A stretch of DNA of 42,763 bases from Sediminimonas qiaohouensis DSM 21189 (lineage in GTDB: Bacteria; Pseudomonadota; Alphaproteobacteria; Rhodobacterales; Rhodobacteraceae), in assembly GCF_000423645.1 (NCBI RefSeq), contig NZ_AUIJ01000023.1, forward strand, positions 1 to 42,763, read 5' to 3'. Shown piece by piece: positions 24,707-34,400 of this stretch (positions are counted from its first letter, which is position 1; each line of letters opens with the position of its first letter). A program made the position numbers and the translations under genes. A model generated the notes under the pieces. That model did no database searches, was not told the origin of the DNA, and saw nothing but the letters and a program-made list of their open reading frames with translations.

Positions 24707-25861
24707 ATGACGACTGAACAACCGGCAACGCGGCCGGGCAATCCGCGTTTTTCCTCCGGCCCTTGTGCCAAAATCCCCACATTCGACCTGTCGAAGCTGT
24801 CTGACGCGCCGTTGGGCCGCAGCCACCGCGCCGCCGTTGGCAAGGCCAAGCTGAAGGCCGCGATCGAGGGCACGCGCGAGGTGCTGGGCATCCCCGACGA
24901 CTATCGCATCGGCATCGTTCCGGCCTCGGATACGGGCGCGTTCGAGATGGCGATGTGGTCGATGCTGGGTGAACGCCCGGCCGAAATGGTCGCGTGGGAA
25001 TCCTTTGGCGCTGGCTGGGTGACCGACGTGGTCAAGCAGCTCAAGATCGATGCACAGGTGCACGAGGCCCCCTACGGGCGGATCGTGGACATGGCCGCGC
25101 TGAACTACGACAACGATGTCTGCTTTACCTGGAATGGCACGACAAGCGGCGTGCGCGTGCCCGATGGCGGCGTCATCCCGGCGGACCGCGCCGGCCTGAC
25201 CATGTGCGACGCAACCAGCGCCGCCTTTGCGCAGGATCTGCCTTGGGACAAGCTGGATGTGACGACGTTCTCCTGGCAAAAGGTGCTTGGCGGCGAAGCG
25301 GCGCATGGCATGCTGATCCTCAGCCCGCGCGCGGTCAAACGACTGGAAAGCTACACGCCTGCATGGCCCCTGCCCAAGATCTTTCGCCTGACCAAGGGCG
25401 GCAAGCTCAACGAGGGTATCTTTGAGGGTGCGACGATCAACACGCCCTCCATGCTGGCGGTCGAGGATTACCTCGTCGCGCTGGATTGGGCGCGCTCGGT
25501 GGGCGGGCTCAAGGGCCTGATGGCGCGCGCAGACGCCAATGCGCAAGCGATTTGGGACTTCTGCGAAAGCCGCGACTGGATCGCCAACCTGGCCGAGGAT
25601 CCGGCGACGCGCTCGAACACCAGCGTGTGCCTGAAGTTCACCGACGATCGGATCAAGGACGGTGCGACATTCGCCAAGGCCGTGGCCAAGCGGCTTGAGG
25701 CCGAAGGCGTGGCCCTGGATATCGGGGCGTACCGCGATGCGCCGGCCGGCCTGCGCATCTGGTGCGGCGGCACGGTGGAAACCTCAGATATCGAGGCGCT
25801 ACTGCCCTGGATCGACTGGGCGTTTCACGCCGAGATTGCCGCGCTCGGCGAACCGGCGTGA
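24707..25861 (+). CDS. serC: Phosphoserine aminotransferase SerC
   Basis: 384 residues. It transfers the amino group from glutamate to 3-phosphohydroxypyruvate. This is the alphaproteobacterial/methanogen-type SerC (TIGR01365-like) rather than the E. coli form. The PLP lysine is K192 in [16 protein letters not shown]; other family parts are [17 protein letters not shown] at the N-terminus and [20 protein letters not shown] lies 8-14 bases before ATG. It is followed by serA after 85 bases that hold two strong hairpins. The substrate comes from SerA and the product goes to SerB, all encoded here. Confidence 0.96.
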   Translation: MTTEQPATRPGNPRFSSGPCAKIPTFDLSKLSDAPLGRSHRAAVGKAKLKAAIEGTREVLGIPDDYRIGIVPASDTGAFEMAMWSMLGERPAEMVAWESFGAGWVTDVVKQLKIDAQVHEAPYGRIVDMAALNYDNDVCFTWNGTTSGVRVPDGGVIPADRAGLTMCDATSAAFAQDLPWDKLDVTTFSWQKVLGGEAAHGMLILSPRAVKRLESYTPAWPLPKIFRLTKGGKLNEGIFEGATINTPSMLAVEDYLVALDWARSVGGLKGLMARADANAQAIWDFCESRDWIANLAEDPATRSNTSVCLKFTDDRIKDGATFAKAVAKRLEAEGVALDIGAYRDAPAGLRIWCGGTVETSDIEALLPWIDWAFHAEIAALGEPA

Positions 25862-25862
25862 C

Positions 25863-25912
25863 GCCGATTTCTTGAAAAGAAATCGGCCCGGAGTCTTTTC
25901 AAGACTCCGGGC
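25863..25912 (+). other. Tandem hairpins with mutually complementary tips between serC and serA
   Basis: Hairpin 1: arms GCCGATTTCT (25863-25872) and AGAAATCGGC (25878-25887). Hairpin 2: arms GCCCGGAGTCTT (25886-25897) and AAGACTCCGGGC (25901-25912), loop TTC. The two share two bases. The upper part of hairpin 1, TCTTGAAAAGA (25870-25880), is the exact reverse complement of TCTTTTCAAGA (25894-25904) in hairpin 2, so the tips could pair with each other instead. No T run follows, so they are not simple terminators. They may protect the serC 3' end or tune serA expression. Confidence 0.75.
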
Positions 25913-25946
25913 CCTTCCCCTGAATTTTCGTTGAAGGACCACAGAC

Positions 25947-27542
25947 ATGGCTCCCAAAGTACTCGTATCCGATAAACTCTCCGAAACCGCGGTTCAGATC
26001 TTTCGCGATCGCGGCATCGACGTTGATTTCCAGCCCGACCTGGGCAAGGACAAGGACAAGCTGCAGGAAGTCATCGGCAACTATGACGGCCTCGCGATCC
26101 GCTCGGCCACCAAGGTGACCGAGAAGATCCTTGCCGCCGCCGACCACCTGAAGGTGATCGGCCGCGCCGGGATCGGCACCGACAATGTCGACAAGGAAGC
26201 CGCCTCGAAAAAAGGCGTGATCGTGATGAACACGCCTTTCGGCAACTCGATCACCACGGCCGAGCATGCCATCGCGATGATGTTCGCCGTGGCACGGCAG
26301 ATCCCTGCAGCCAGCGCAAGCACCCAGGCCGGCAAATGGGAAAAGTCCAAGTTCATGGGGGTCGAGCTGACCGGCAAGACCCTTGGCGTGATCGGCGCGG
26401 GCAATATCGGCTCGATCGTGTGCGACCGCGCCCGCGGCCTGCGGATGAAAGTGATCGCGTTCGACCCGTTCCTGTCCTCGGAAAAGGCCGAGAAGATGGG
26501 CGTCGAAAAGGTGGAATTGGACGACATTCTGACGCGCGCCGATTTCATCACGCTGCACGTGCCGCTGATTGACGCGACCCGCAACATCCTGTCGCGCGAG
26601 AACCTGGAAAAGACCAAGAAGGGTGTGCGCATCATCAACTGTGCGCGCGGCGGCCTCGTGGATGAGCAGGCCGTGGCCGACCTGATTGAATCCGGGCATA
26701 TCGGCGGCGCGGGCTTCGACGTGTTCGCCGCAGAGCCGGCGACGGAAAACCCGCTGTTTGGCCTGCCCAATGTCGTGTGCACCCCGCACCTGGGCGCAGC
26801 CACCACAGAAGCACAGGAAAACGTCGCCCTGCAGGTGGCCGAGCAGATGTCGGATTACCTGCTGACGGGTGCGGTGGCCAACGCGCTCAACATGCCATCG
26901 GTGACGGCGGAAGAAGCCAAGGTCATGGGGCCGTGGATCAAGCTGGCCGATCATCTGGGCAGCTTCATCGGGCAGATGACCGATGAGCCGATCAAGGCGA
27001 TCAACATCCTCTATGACGGGGTGGTGTCCGAGATGAACCTCGAGGCGCTCAACTGCTCGACGGTGGCAGGCATCATGAAGCGGGCCAATCCCGATGTGAA
27101 CATGGTCAGCGCGCCGATCGTCGCCAAGGAACGCGGCATCAAGATCAGCACCACCAACCAGGACAAGTCCGGCGCATTCGAGGGCTACATGAAAGTGACG
27201 GTCGTCACGTCCAAGCGCGAACGCTCGGTTGCGGGCACCGTGTTCTCGGACGGCAAGCCGCGCTTCATTCAGATCAAGGGCATCAACATCGACGCCGAGA
27301 TCGGCGCGCACATGCTCTATACCACGAACGAGGACGTGCCGGGCATCATCGGCACACTTGGCCAGACGATGGGCCGGGCCGGTTCGAACATCGCCAACTT
27401 CACCTTGGGCCGCGCGGCCTCGGGCGGGGAGGCGATCGCGCTGCTTTACGTGGACGAACCCGTTGCCGCCAACACGCTCAAGGAGCTGGAGGCGACGGGC
27501 CTCTTCCGGCAGGTCAAGCCGCTACAGTTTGACGTGGCCTGA
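25947..27542 (+). CDS. serA: D-3-phosphoglycerate dehydrogenase SerA (long form)
   Basis: 531 residues, the long type with three domains. It oxidises 3-phosphoglycerate with NAD+, the first step of serine synthesis. The substrate-binding and NAD domains (about 1-310) have GVIGAGNIGSIV and the catalytic His in CTPHLGAATTEAQ. A middle allosteric substrate-binding domain (about 315-450) follows, and a C-terminal ACT domain (about 455-531, NEDVPGIIGTLGQTMGRAG) probably gives feedback inhibition by serine. It has a ribosome binding site TTGAAGGA about 9 bases before ATG. It is likely co-transcribed with serC. Confidence 0.96.
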   Translation: MAPKVLVSDKLSETAVQIFRDRGIDVDFQPDLGKDKDKLQEVIGNYDGLAIRSATKVTEKILAAADHLKVIGRAGIGTDNVDKEAASKKGVIVMNTPFGNSITTAEHAIAMMFAVARQIPAASASTQAGKWEKSKFMGVELTGKTLGVIGAGNIGSIVCDRARGLRMKVIAFDPFLSSEKAEKMGVEKVELDDILTRADFITLHVPLIDATRNILSRENLEKTKKGVRIINCARGGLVDEQAVADLIESGHIGGAGFDVFAAEPATENPLFGLPNVVCTPHLGAATTEAQENVALQVAEQMSDYLLTGAVANALNMPSVTAEEAKVMGPWIKLADHLGSFIGQMTDEPIKAINILYDGVVSEMNLEALNCSTVAGIMKRANPDVNMVSAPIVAKERGIKISTTNQDKSGAFEGYMKVTVVTSKRERSVAGTVFSDGKPRFIQIKGINIDAEIGAHMLYTTNEDVPGIIGTLGQTMGRAGSNIANFTLGRAASGGEAIALLYVDEPVAANTLKELEATGLFRQVKPLQFDVA

Positions 27543-27568
27543 TACCGTCCACCATCGACGCAAGCACA

Positions 27569-27592
27569 GCGCCGCCCCGATCGGGGCGGCGC
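27569..27592. terminator. Palindromic bidirectional terminator between serA and the 27601 gene
   Basis: GCGCCGCCCCGA (27569-27580) is followed at once by its reverse complement TCGGGGCGGCGC (27581-27592), a 24-base perfect palindrome. It lies between two convergent stop codons (27542 and 27601). On the plus strand a short CGTTTC follows; T runs are poor on both sides, so termination strength is uncertain. Confidence 0.65.
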
Positions 27593-27600
27593 GCCTCGTT

Positions 27601-27978
27601 TCAGGTGGTATCGCCACCCGCGTTGCGCAAAACGATAAACAAGAACAAAAGCATGGACGCCACGCTCAGAATCGAGCCGACCTTGGCCAGTGTCTCGCCT
27701 GTTTCACGCAGCGCCATGACTATACCGGGCACGATGATCACCACCCCAAGAACCGCCAACGCGAAATGCAGCTTTGGCAAAACGCCCTGTGCGGCCCTTG
27801 GGCACAGGTGGTAATAGATCCCGAACAACGCCAGCGTCACCCAACCCAGAAGGTTTAGGTGCGCATGCGCGGGTGATAGCAGGTGATTGTTCGTCGCCGA
27901 CATTTGTATGCCCCATGCCATGCCTACAACTGCGGCCACGACACCTAGGGCGAAGAAGTATAGTGCAAGTCCCCTCAT
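27601..27978 (-). CDS. Orphan membrane protein resembling heme-copper oxidase subunit I
   Basis: 125 residues with four predicted membrane helices (about 4-24, 38-58, 69-90, 97-117). The segment SPAHAHLNLLGWVTLALFG resembles one helix pair of heme-copper oxidase / NorB-type subunit I, with H32, H38, H40 and H57 at or near membrane ends. It is far too short for an oxidase (about 12 helices). Such four-helix proteins occur in Rhodobacteraceae without a known function; haem binding is possible. The start at 27978 is preferred over GTG at 27987 because GGGGAG lies 8 bases before it. The gene stands alone. Confidence 0.7.
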   Translation of the reverse strand: MRGLALYFFALGVVAAVVGMAWGIQMSATNNHLLSPAHAHLNLLGWVTLALFGIYYHLCPRAAQGVLPKLHFALAVLGVVIIVPGIVMALRETGETLAKVGSILSVASMLLFLFIVLRNAGGDTT

Positions 27979-28185
27979 CGATCTCACTCCCCTATTCGTG
28001 CCCCCTCTTTTCCATGGGGAGCATGCCAGTCAGGGTACATCAGATCGGCCATTCGCGAAATTTCATTCACATATCAACGATTCTGCATATTGAAGCGCGA
28101 CCTGCAAAAGTGACGGAACGTCCCCCTGCCCTTTGCCAAGATGCTGCGTTAGCATGGCGGCAAATTCAAAGGACAAGAGGACCAG

Positions 28186-29361
28186 ATGAGCGATATCGTG
28201 ATACTCGGCGGTACCCGAACCGCGATCGGAACCTTCGGCGGCGCACTGGCGGGCGTGCCGCCAACGCAATTGGGCGCGATTGTCGCCCGCGAGGCCCTCA
28301 GCCGGGCCGGCGTGACACCCGACCAGATCGGCCACGTGGTATTTGGCAACGTCATCAACACCGAACCGCGCGACATGTACCTGAGTCGCGTCGCCGCGAT
28401 CGAGGCGGGCATCCCCGACACGACCCCGGCGATGAACGTCAACCGCCTGTGTGGATCGGGTGCGCAGGCGGTGGTATCGGCGGCGCAATCGCTGATGCTG
28501 GGGGATGCGGAGTTCGCGCTGGCGGGTGGCGCCGAATCCATGTCGCGCGCGCCCTATATCGTGCCGGATCAACGCTGGGGCGCCAAGATGGGCGATATCC
28601 GCACGCTCGACATGCTCCTGGGCACGCTCAATTGCCCGTTCGGCACCGGCCATATGGGCGTAACGGCCGAGAACGTGGCCGATGAAAACGATATCAGCCG
28701 CACCGACCAGGACGATTTCGCCCTGCAAAGCCAAGCCCGCGCCGCCGCCGCCATCGAGGCCGGGTATTTCAAGGATCAGATCGTCCCGGTCGAGGTGCGC
28801 GCCAAGCGCGACACGATTCAGTTCGACACCGACGAGCACCCCAAACCCACCACCGCCGACGCGCTGGCCGGGTTGCGCCCGGTGTTCCGCAAGGACGGGA
28901 CCGTCACCGCAGGCAACGCCAGCGGCATCAACGATGGCGCCGCCGCGCTGGTCATGGCGCGCGCGGAAGCCGCCAAGAAGGCCGGGCTGACACCCCGCGC
29001 GCGGCTGCTGGGATACGCCCACGCCGGTGTGCGCCCCGAGGTCATGGGCATCGGCCCCGTCCCCGCGGTCAAAGCGCTGCTCACCAAAACCGGCCTCAAC
29101 ATCGGCGATTTCGACCTCGTCGAATCGAACGAAGCCTTCGCCGCACAGGCCGTCGCCGTCAACAAGGGCCTCGGGCTGGACTCCGCGATCGTGAACCCGA
29201 ACGGCGGCGCCATCGCCCTGGGCCATCCCGTCGGGGCAACCGGCGCGATCCTGACCATCAAGGCCCTCTACGAGCTTGAGCGCACAGGCGGCAAACGCGC
29301 CCTGATCACGATGTGCATCGGCGGCGGCCAGGGCATAGCGCTGGCGATCGAACGGCCCTGA
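28186..29361 (+). CDS. Acetyl-CoA acyltransferase / beta-ketothiolase
   Basis: 391 residues, normal for thiolases. It cleaves or forms 3-ketoacyl-CoA with acetyl-CoA. The catalytic set is complete: C89 in NRLCGSGAQAV, the NEAF motif in ESNEAFAAQ, H347 in GGAIALGHPVGATG, and C377 in MCIGGGQGIA. The sequence could serve PHB synthesis, fatty acid breakdown or amino acid catabolism, and no neighbouring gene settles it. The closest type I can suggest is BktB-like. An AAGAGGA ribosome binding site precedes the start. The gap before it (27979-28185) holds no gene. Confidence 0.92.
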   Translation: MSDIVILGGTRTAIGTFGGALAGVPPTQLGAIVAREALSRAGVTPDQIGHVVFGNVINTEPRDMYLSRVAAIEAGIPDTTPAMNVNRLCGSGAQAVVSAAQSLMLGDAEFALAGGAESMSRAPYIVPDQRWGAKMGDIRTLDMLLGTLNCPFGTGHMGVTAENVADENDISRTDQDDFALQSQARAAAAIEAGYFKDQIVPVEVRAKRDTIQFDTDEHPKPTTADALAGLRPVFRKDGTVTAGNASGINDGAAALVMARAEAAKKAGLTPRARLLGYAHAGVRPEVMGIGPVPAVKALLTKTGLNIGDFDLVESNEAFAAQAVAVNKGLGLDSAIVNPNGGAIALGHPVGATGAILTIKALYELERTGGKRALITMCIGGGQGIALAIERP

Positions 29362-29383
29362 CCGCTCAAAGCCACCCCTGCTG

Positions 29384-29442
29384 CATCTTCTGGCCCGAAA
29401 TATCCCGGGGGAATCGCCATCGGCGATGGGGGCAGCGCCCCC
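29384..29442 (+). repeat. Intergenic repeat with two tandem hairpins, probably a terminator region
   Basis: The region after the thiolase stop begins CATCTTCTGGCCCGAAATAT, close to the repeat at 15003-15033. It then has the hairpin ATCGCC-ATC-GGCGAT (29413-29427) and directly the hairpin GGGGGC-AGC-GCCCCC (29428-29442). It separates the thiolase and pbpC, which converge. I recognise the whole unit as a Rhodobacteraceae intergenic type. It probably ends transcription on one or both strands. Confidence 0.5.
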
Positions 29443-29450
29443 TCCCCCGC

Positions 29451-31499
29451 TCAGTCCAGGCGCAGCTGCGCGTGATCTGCGCGGCCCTCGGCATCGATCA
29501 CCGTCAGCGTCAGAAACCCCCGCCCGGGATCGGGTAGGGTCACCTCGCGCCGACGCGCGCCGGTGACAACGGGGCGCCCGTTGGCTAGCCAACTGAACGG
29601 CGGCACGCCGGCGCGCACCTTGGCGGTCAACCCCTCCTGCCTGACAGGCAGGCGCGCTCCATCGGGCGGGAAGGCAAGGCGTGGCGCATGCCCCCGCGCG
29701 GCGCGCCTGGCCTCCGGCCCGCGCGGGCGAAACACCTGCAGCGGCGTAGGCAGGCCCGCGTTCGGCACCATCAACGCCCCCGGCGGTGGCGACGGCAAGG
29801 GTACGGGCGCGCCTCCCAATCGTTCGAACGCAGCAAACAGGACAGGCGCGGCCAGATCCCCGCCAAAGGCGCCGGGCACGGGCGTGCCATCGGGCCGGCC
29901 GATCCATACGCCCACGACATGCGCGCCGTCATAGCCAACAGCCCATGCATCGCGGTGACCATAGGACGTGCCCGTCTTGTAGGCCATCGGCCAAGCGCGC
30001 GCGCCCGGCGGCGGGGATAGGCGCGACAGGATATGCCCCACGTGCCACGCGGCCGCCGGACCAACCAGGCGCTGCGCCTGCTCATTGTCTCGCGCACCGC
30101 GCCTCCAGCGCAAATCGACCACGCGGCCACCATTGGCGAGCCCCGCGTAGAGCTGCACCAGCCCCTCAAGCCGCAATCCGACACCGCCCAGGGCCACCGC
30201 CAGCCCCGCGCGCCCGCCGGGCAACTGCGGGTCGGCGCCGGCGCGGCGCAAGCCGGCCATCAACCGCGCGGGCCCCAGCGCCCGGGTCAGGCGCACCGCC
30301 GGGATATTGAGCGACAGCCGTAGCGCGTCCGACACCCGCAGACGCCCGCGAAACTCGCCGTCGAAATTCTGCGGCGCGTAGCCCCCGAAATCCACGGGCG
30401 TATCATCGATCAGCGTTTCAGGGTGCGCCAGCCCCTGATCGAAAGACAGCGCATAAACCAGCGGCTTGAGCGTCGAGCCGGGCGAGCGCAGCGCGCGGGT
30501 CATATCGACATACCCCTCGCGTGGTCCGGCGCGGTATCCGCCCGACCCGACAGAGGCGAGGATCTCGCCATCGCGGTGATCGGCGGCAACAATCGCGATC
30601 GACAGGTGCCGCGACTTGCCCTGCAATACCTGCCCCGCAAGCCGCTCGAACCGGCGTTGGACCGGCGCGCGCAGCGTCAGATCATGGCGGCGCGCATCCG
30701 GCGCGTCCGCCACGGCCCGGTCAGCCATATGCGGGGCCAGCGCCGGAAACGCGCGGCGGGCGGACGGCACGGGCGCGCGTAGCGCCGCCTGATGCGCCTC
30801 GGCCGTCAGCACTCCCGCCTGCACCATACGGGCCAGGACGCGGTCGCGGGCCACGCGGGCGGCGGCCGGGTTCTCATCGGGGCGGCGCGCCTCGGGCGAT
30901 TGCGGAAGCGCCACCAACAGGGCCGCCTGCGCCGGCGTCAGGCGCGTCGGCTCTTTGCCGAACCACGCCAGCGTGGCCGCGCGCACGCCTTCAAGGTTGC
31001 CACCATAGGGGGCCAGCGTCAGATAAAGCGTCAGGATCTGCGCCTTGTCCATGCGCCGCTCCAGCGCCAAGGCGACCCGTATCTGGCGCAGCTTCCCCGT
31101 CCATTTGCCTGTGCTTCCCTCCTCCAGAAGGCGCGCGACCTGCATGCTCAGGGTCGAGGCCCCCGATATGATGCGCCCGCTGATCGCCGCTTGGGCCCCG
31201 GCGCGCAGCATCGCGCGCAGGTCCACGCCGTTGTGATCCTGGAACCGCTTGTCCTCATAGGCCAGCAGCATCGAGATATAGAGCGGATCAACCTGATCCG
31301 GCCGCGCGCCAAGCCGCCAGCGCCCGTCGGCGACCGTATAGGCGCGCAGCAGCACCCCGTCGCGATCGCGCACCTCGGTCGAGGTGTCGACGATATGCGA
31401 TGGCAGGTCCGTGGCCGCGATCCACCCATCCAACGCATCACGTGCCAGCGCCGCAGTGAACAGCACAGCAACCAGCAGCAGGATGCCATAGCGCCTCAT
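29451..31499 (-). CDS. pbpC: Penicillin-binding protein 1C
   Basis: 682 residues from ATG at 31499; the long open frame upstream overlaps the macroglobulin gene. An N-terminal membrane anchor (about 5-20) precedes the GT51 glycosyltransferase domain (about 45-220) with catalytic E82 in LLAYEDKRFQDH. The transpeptidase domain (about 300-560) has S342-x-x-K345 in GSTLKPL, SLN in RLSLNIPAVR, and KTG in AYKTGTSYG. A C-terminal BiPBP_C domain follows (about 600-682). All catalytic parts are intact. Its start overlaps the macroglobulin stop as ATGA, so the two are translated together; the same pairing is known for E. coli yfhM and pbpC. Confidence 0.95.
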   Translation of the reverse strand: MRRYGILLLVAVLFTAALARDALDGWIAATDLPSHIVDTSTEVRDRDGVLLRAYTVADGRWRLGARPDQVDPLYISMLLAYEDKRFQDHNGVDLRAMLRAGAQAAISGRIISGASTLSMQVARLLEEGSTGKWTGKLRQIRVALALERRMDKAQILTLYLTLAPYGGNLEGVRAATLAWFGKEPTRLTPAQAALLVALPQSPEARRPDENPAAARVARDRVLARMVQAGVLTAEAHQAALRAPVPSARRAFPALAPHMADRAVADAPDARRHDLTLRAPVQRRFERLAGQVLQGKSRHLSIAIVAADHRDGEILASVGSGGYRAGPREGYVDMTRALRSPGSTLKPLVYALSFDQGLAHPETLIDDTPVDFGGYAPQNFDGEFRGRLRVSDALRLSLNIPAVRLTRALGPARLMAGLRRAGADPQLPGGRAGLAVALGGVGLRLEGLVQLYAGLANGGRVVDLRWRRGARDNEQAQRLVGPAAAWHVGHILSRLSPPPGARAWPMAYKTGTSYGHRDAWAVGYDGAHVVGVWIGRPDGTPVPGAFGGDLAAPVLFAAFERLGGAPVPLPSPPPGALMVPNAGLPTPLQVFRPRGPEARRAARGHAPRLAFPPDGARLPVRQEGLTAKVRAGVPPFSWLANGRPVVTGARRREVTLPDPGRGFLTLTVIDAEGRADHAQLRLD

Positions 31500-34400
31500 G
31501 GCGTGACGGTTACACGGCCATCGCCGGTATGGGCGCGATAGCGCGGGCGATACATATCCTCGACCGAGGCGGCGGGGTGATGGAACTGCCCAGGCGATAC
31601 CGCACGCACCATGTACGCAAGGCGAAACGGCGCCTCCCCGCGCCAGTTCACCGCCGCGAGAAAGCGATCGGATCGGAATTCGGCGTGTTCGGCGCTGGCT
31701 GGCTCTAACCAATCCAGCGCGCCGATATCACCCGCGCGGAGCAGGTTGGGATTGTCGATCTCGAACCCTGCGGGCAATGGATCGGTCACCATCAAGCGCG
31801 CGCCGATCCTGTCATACGGCGTGATCTTGAGCACCACGACAAGGCGGGTACCCGTGGCCACGCTTTCGGGGCTGACCTCGCGCCCTTCCGGCGTGAAATA
31901 CCGCCTCTCGATCCCCATGCCGTAGCCGCCCGGCGATACCTCGCCTTGGGGCACGCCAAGGGTGGTCAGCGTGATTTCGGCAGGGCGGTCGCGGGTATTG
32001 CGGATCTCGGTCGGCGTGGCGGTCGCGTTGTCTTCGAGAACGTGCACCAGCGGGCCATCGGCGGGCGCCCCATCAAGCGTCAGGCCCGAAACATCGGGCG
32101 TGTCGATGAGCGCATGCGCGGCCAGCAGGGACCACGCCGATTCCTGCGTTGAAAGCGGGCCATCCGCCGAGGCGGCGACGACGCGCTGCATGAGGGCGCC
32201 GCGATCCACCTGCTCACTGCCCGCAGCAGTCGCAAGCGCCAGAACCCCGGCGGCATCGCGCAGATCGGTGCCGTAATCCGTGCGCCAAACGGGCGCGCCG
32301 GGCGCGGGACCATCGCCACCTTGCTGCGCAATACGCCGGGCCGCGCGGGCGAACATCGCATCGGCGCGGGTGGGGTCGCCATAAGCCGCCAGTGCCGCCC
32401 CCAGCTGCGCCTGCGCCAGAGGCGTTGCGAAATCGTCGGCTTTTTGGTCGGCGTAGTAGCGCAAATCGCCCATGGCGGCGGCCCCTTCGCGGGCCAGCAC
32501 CATCAAGGAATAGGCAATCGCCTCGCCGCCCCCGTCGAAATCGGGCGCGTAGTTGACCCGGTTACGCAGGTTGTCCAGCGCCAGATCAAACGCCTCATCC
32601 GGGACGTCATGGCCCTTGGCCCGGGCGCGGGACAGGAAATCGGTCACATAGGCATCAAGCCAGAAATCGCCCGACCCCGCACGCCACAAGCCAAAGCTGC
32701 CGCTGCTGGACTGCCTCGTCAGGATGCGGCGGACCGCCTTTTCGACCCGATCAGACAGATCATCGGCGTGGCCCAATCCCATTACGTCCGCCACTTGCCC
32801 AAGGTAGAGCAGCGGCATCGCCGCGCTGGCAAGTTGCTCGGTGCAGCCATAGGGGTAGCGATCAAGCGCTGCGATCAATCCGGGCGCATCCAGCCGCGCC
32901 AGCGGACCGGCGGAAAGGATCGCCGATCCTGTGCCCGCTTGAAACCCGGCAAACACTTCACGGTTCAGCGTGAACGCATCCCCCGCGCCAAGGCGGAATC
33001 GCCTTGTCTGAGACACCGGCGGATCGTTCGCGCGCACGCCCAGCGTTAGGGTCTTGGTCAGCTGCCGCCCGTCCGGTGTGGTCAGGGCCACGCGCAGGGC
33101 GTAATCGCCGGGCGCGCCCGCCTCGATCGGGATGTCCACCCGGGCGCGGCCATTCTCGGCCAGCGTTATCCCAGAAGGCACCGCATCAGGCGCAATCCGC
33201 AGACCGTCATCGGCGGTCACGTCCAAACCCATCCGCCCGGCGGCACCATCGGCGTGGGTAAACTCCAACAGCAAGCGCGAGCGGTCGTTCGGCGCAAGGA
33301 AGCGCGGCAGGCTGGCGTTCACCACAACGGGATCGCGCACCACGACATCGGTCTGCGCCTGCCCGACGCCCGCCGCCGACCACGCCACGGCCATCAGGCG
33401 CACGGTGCCGTTGAAATCGGGCATATCGAACCGGACATCGGCGCGGCCGCCCGGGCCAACCGTGACCATCCCCGAGAACTGCGCGACCAGCTCCTCGGTC
33501 GGGGGCGGGGCCTTGGTGGTGGGGGCGGCTGCGGCATCCCCGCCCGAGCGGACCTGCCCGATGGCACCGTTTCCACTATCGATCAACCGGCCATAGAGAT
33601 CGCGTATCTCGACCCCGAGCCGCCTTTGGCCAAAGTAATGCGCAGAAGGATCAGGGCTTTGAAACCCGGTGAGGTTGAGGATACCCAGATCAACCGCCGC
33701 AACGGTGACATGCGCGCGGGCGCCTTCGGGTAGCCCGCCAATCTGAACGCTGGCCTCAAGCGCCCCGCGCGGGCGGATCTGCGCGGGCGCATTTAGCGTG
33801 ACATCAAGCTGCTGCGCGCCGGGATCTATCGCTGCATGCGCCAGCCCCAGCGCACGCACCGGCTCCTGCCCGATGTCGGCCTGCACCGGACGAATGACCG
33901 AGGCCGTCACGTAGGCGCCCGCCCCCCATTCATCCGTCACCGGCAATTCGACCAAGTTCTCGCCCTTGGTGACCTCGACCGCCTTCATGGAGATCACGCG
34001 GTCGGACATGACCGTGATCAACGCCTTGCCCGCGATACGCGGGACCATGCGAAGCTGCGCGATATCACCGCTCCGGTATCCGGGCTGATCAAGCGACATC
34101 TCAAGCATATCAGGCGTGCGCGCGGCATCGGCCGGCGCGTACCACCCCGCATGGAAGCCGACGGAGCTGGCTGCATAGGGACCATCGAGCGTTTCAACCA
34201 CCAGCTCATACCGGCCCCAATCGACGCGCGCGGCCACCTCTTGCGGGGTATCGCCCAGACGTGCCTCGCCACGGCTGACGCGGGTGCGGCGTGTGATCGG
34301 CTCCCAGTTCCAGTTGCCGTTCTGCTGATACCACTGGTAGCGGGTTTCAACGCGGTTGAGCGTCCACCTAACACGCATATCCCGCGCCGGAGCGCCGCCG

